Part shown: positions 62,569 through 64,000 of the stretch, piece by piece | How the letters are laid out: every line of letters starts with the position of its first letter | Position numbering within the stretch: the first letter of the stretch is position 1 | From: Flavobacteriales bacterium | GTDB lineage: Bacteria; Bacteroidota; Bacteroidia; Flavobacteriales_D; Sanyastnellaceae | Assembly: GCA_947456965.1 (NCBI GenBank) | Contig: CANGTU010000011.1 | Coordinates: 1 to 64,000, forward strand | Length of the DNA stretch: 64,000 nt | Direction: 5' to 3' | Notes under the pieces: model-generated | Told to the model about the DNA's origin: nothing | The model's database searches: none | What the model saw: only the letters and a program-made list of their open reading frames with translations | Made by a program: the position numbers and the translations under genes

Positions 62569-63147
62569 GTGGTTGAATACCAGGCACATTCTTCTGCTGT
62601 CATAGATGATGGCTGCTCCATCGGGCGAGGAACCCGAATCTGGCACTTTTCCCACATCATGCCCGGCAGCATCATCGGTGCAAACTGCAACATCGGGCAG
62701 AATGTCGTGATCAGTCCGGACGTTGTGCTGGGCAATAATGTGAAGGTGCAGAATAATGTAAGTCTCTATACCGGTGTTGTGTGTGAAGACGACGTGTTCC
62801 TCGGACCATCCTGCGTGTTCACCAATGTTATCAATCCCCGCAGCGCCATCCCGCGGAAAGACCAGTATGCCCGGACAGTGGTGCGCCGCGGAGCTTCCAT
62901 TGGTGCCAATGCCACCATCGTGTGCGGTCATGAAATCGGGCAATACGCATTCATTGGTGCTGGTGCCGTGGTGACACGTGAAGTACCTCCCTTCGCGCTG
63001 GTGATGGGAAATCCCGCGCGGCAGACCGGATGGATGAGCCGCTCAGGCCACAAGCTGCGCTTTGATCAGCATGGCCTGGCGTCCTGCCCGGAAAGCGGAG
63101 AACGGTATGAATTATCCAATGGTCGTGTGCGCCTTATCGAAGACTGA
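62569..63147 (+). CDS. WbpD/WlbB-like sugar N-acetyltransferase (left-handed beta-helix)
   Basis: A 192-residue hexapeptide-repeat protein from a GTG start at 62569. It begins [31 protein letters not shown] and repeats the [LIV]-G-x4 pattern ([20 protein letters not shown]). [31 protein letters not shown] and [23 protein letters not shown]-like sequence mark the WbpD group, which acetylates the 3-amino group of UDP-GlcNAc(3NH2)A. Spacing to uxs is 3 bases, so it is in the same operon. Exact acceptor not provable here. Confidence 0.9.
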   Translation: MVEYQAHSSAVIDDGCSIGRGTRIWHFSHIMPGSIIGANCNIGQNVVISPDVVLGNNVKVQNNVSLYTGVVCEDDVFLGPSCVFTNVINPRSAIPRKDQYARTVVRRGASIGANATIVCGHEIGQYAFIGAGAVVTREVPPFALVMGNPARQTGWMSRSGHKLRFDQHGLASCPESGERYELSNGRVRLIED

Positions 63148-63167
63148 ACTCACCGAACTCCATCGTT

Positions 63168-64000
63168 ATGAAGATATACGAACCGCTCCTGGAGAAGAAA
63201 GCCACCCTATGTGTCGTCGGACTCGGATATGTAGGCCTTCCCATTGCCCTTGAGTTTGCCCGCGACGTCCGCGTCATCGGATTTGACATCCATGCCGGTC
63301 GGGTGGACATGATGAAGCGCGGAGAAGATCCCAGTCAGGAATTGGCTGCCTCCGAATTTGTGAACCGCGATATCGAGTTCACAGCAAACGCCAGTGATCT
63401 GAAGAAGGCCAACTTCTTTGTCATTGCCGTTCCCACCCCCATCAACAATATGAACCTGCCCGACCTTGGACCCGTGCTTGCTGCTTCCCGCACTGTGGCG
63501 CAAGCACTGAAACCAGGTGACTATGTCGTGTATGAATCAACGGTGTATCCGGGCTGCACAGAAGATGACTGTGTACCTATTCTGGAAGAGCTCTCCGGAC
63601 TGAAGATGGGCAAGGACTTTAAGGTTGGCTATTCCCCAGAACGCATCAATCCAGGCGATAAGAACCACACCATCCGTACCATCACCAAAGTCGTGAGCGG
63701 TTGCGACAGCGAGGCACTGGATGAGATTGCCCGGGTGTATGATATCGTTGTGGATGCCGGCACGCACAAAGCCACATCCATCAAGGTAGCCGAGGCGTCC
63801 AAGATCATCGAAAACACGCAGCGCGACGTCAATATTGCCCTCGTCAATGAGTTATCGCTGATCATGCACAAGATGGGCATCAACACCTACGACGTGCTTG
63901 AAGCCGCCCGCACCAAGTGGAACTTCCTTCCCTTCACACCCGGACTTGTAGGAGGTCACTGCATAGGGGTAGACCCCTATTATCTCGTGTACAAAGCCAA
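63168..64000 (+). CDS. Nucleotide-sugar dehydrogenase, WbpA/TviB-like (partial)
   Basis: The frame is open from ATG 63168 to the window end, 277 codons, so the C-terminal third is missing. It begins [31 protein letters not shown] with the Rossmann glycine motif. It continues [55 protein letters not shown] and the catalytic Cys265 in [13 protein letters not shown]. The ERINPGD motif is typical of UDP-N-acetylhexosamine dehydrogenases (WbpA, WbpO, TviB), unlike the UDP-glucose enzyme two genes upstream. It likely makes a UDP-HexNAc uronate for O-antigen or capsule. Confidence 0.93.
   Translation, partial: MKIYEPLLEKKATLCVVGLGYVGLPIALEFARDVRVIGFDIHAGRVDMMKRGEDPSQELAASEFVNRDIEFTANASDLKKANFFVIAVPTPINNMNLPDLGPVLAASRTVAQALKPGDYVVYESTVYPGCTEDDCVPILEELSGLKMGKDFKVGYSPERINPGDKNHTIRTITKVVSGCDSEALDEIARVYDIVVDAGTHKATSIKVAEASKIIENTQRDVNIALVNELSLIMHKMGINTYDVLEAARTKWNFLPFTPGLVGGHCIGVDPYYLVYKA

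Overview
The window is a chromosomal segment of a free-living, Gram-negative member of the Bacteroidota, most likely a Flavobacteriales-type lineage with an aerobic or microaerobic lifestyle. The indicators are several secreted proteins with type IX secretion (T9SS) C-terminal sorting domains of type A and type B, a PorG-like (DUF6089) outer-membrane protein, a fused CcoN-CcoO cbb3 oxidase subunit, a YtxJ bacillithiol-linked protein, and Kdo and heptose genes of lipopolysaccharide synthesis. Genus and species cannot be read from the sequence. Coding density is high; the first ~5 kb looks visibly more AT-rich than the rest.

Layout. 1-4349 (minus): two translationally coupled secreted beta-propeller-type proteins. 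4350-5203: non-coding, with a hairpin/tandem-repeat element. 5219-6203: a PadR regulator coupled to a membrane protein with two GldL-like HWP motifs. 6252-9551: a decayed DUF962-like remnant, a sugar aminotransferase, a small outer-membrane-type protein and Kdo transferase (waaA). 9639-11656: tRNA-Gly, tRNA-Leu, a Fic protein, a phnA remnant and a small membrane protein. 11734-13922: a secreted T9SS protein, a second and larger hairpin/tandem-repeat element, a terminator and tRNA-Thr. 13923-24311: a hypothetical secreted protein, an RprXY-like two-component pair, a ThiF/MoeB-rhodanese protein, a lipoprotein, a CNNM/CorC-type CBS transporter, fabD and an M36-type secreted metalloprotease.

24521-35027 is a long plus-strand respiratory cluster: universal stress protein, an unknown protein, a DUF2892 protein, ccoI, ccoS, ccoNO, ccoQ, ccoP, ccoG, ccoH and a SafE-type membrane protein. 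It makes, metallates and assembles a cbb3 cytochrome c oxidase. Facing it (35031-37323, minus) is a PAS histidine kinase overlapping a response regulator fused to a CRP/FNR-type DNA-binding module, a good candidate controller of this cluster. A small heat-shock protein, an AlbA_2 protein, YtxJ and a glutathione peroxidase follow.

40128-60034 is mostly housekeeping: an ABC-F protein, RlpA, a type B T9SS protein, a SIMPL protein, a 34-residue lysine-rich protein, mnmE, sucD, a deoxynucleoside kinase, folK, sppA, hldD, a PTPS/QueD protein, folE, a Bax-inhibitor-type protein, the PorG-like protein, a TrmH methyltransferase, DUF2256, Ppx/GppA and a two-gene ABC exporter. 60251-64000 begins a polysaccharide cluster: UDP-glucose dehydrogenase, UDP-glucuronate decarboxylase, a WbpD-like acetyltransferase and a WbpA-like dehydrogenase cut by the window end.

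The most unusual non-coding signal is a family of hairpins (consensus end GTAGGGGC / GCCCCTAC) seen in two intergenic elements. In three separate hairpins the stem arm away from the conserved end has been tandemly amplified, and stem changes are compensated between copies.
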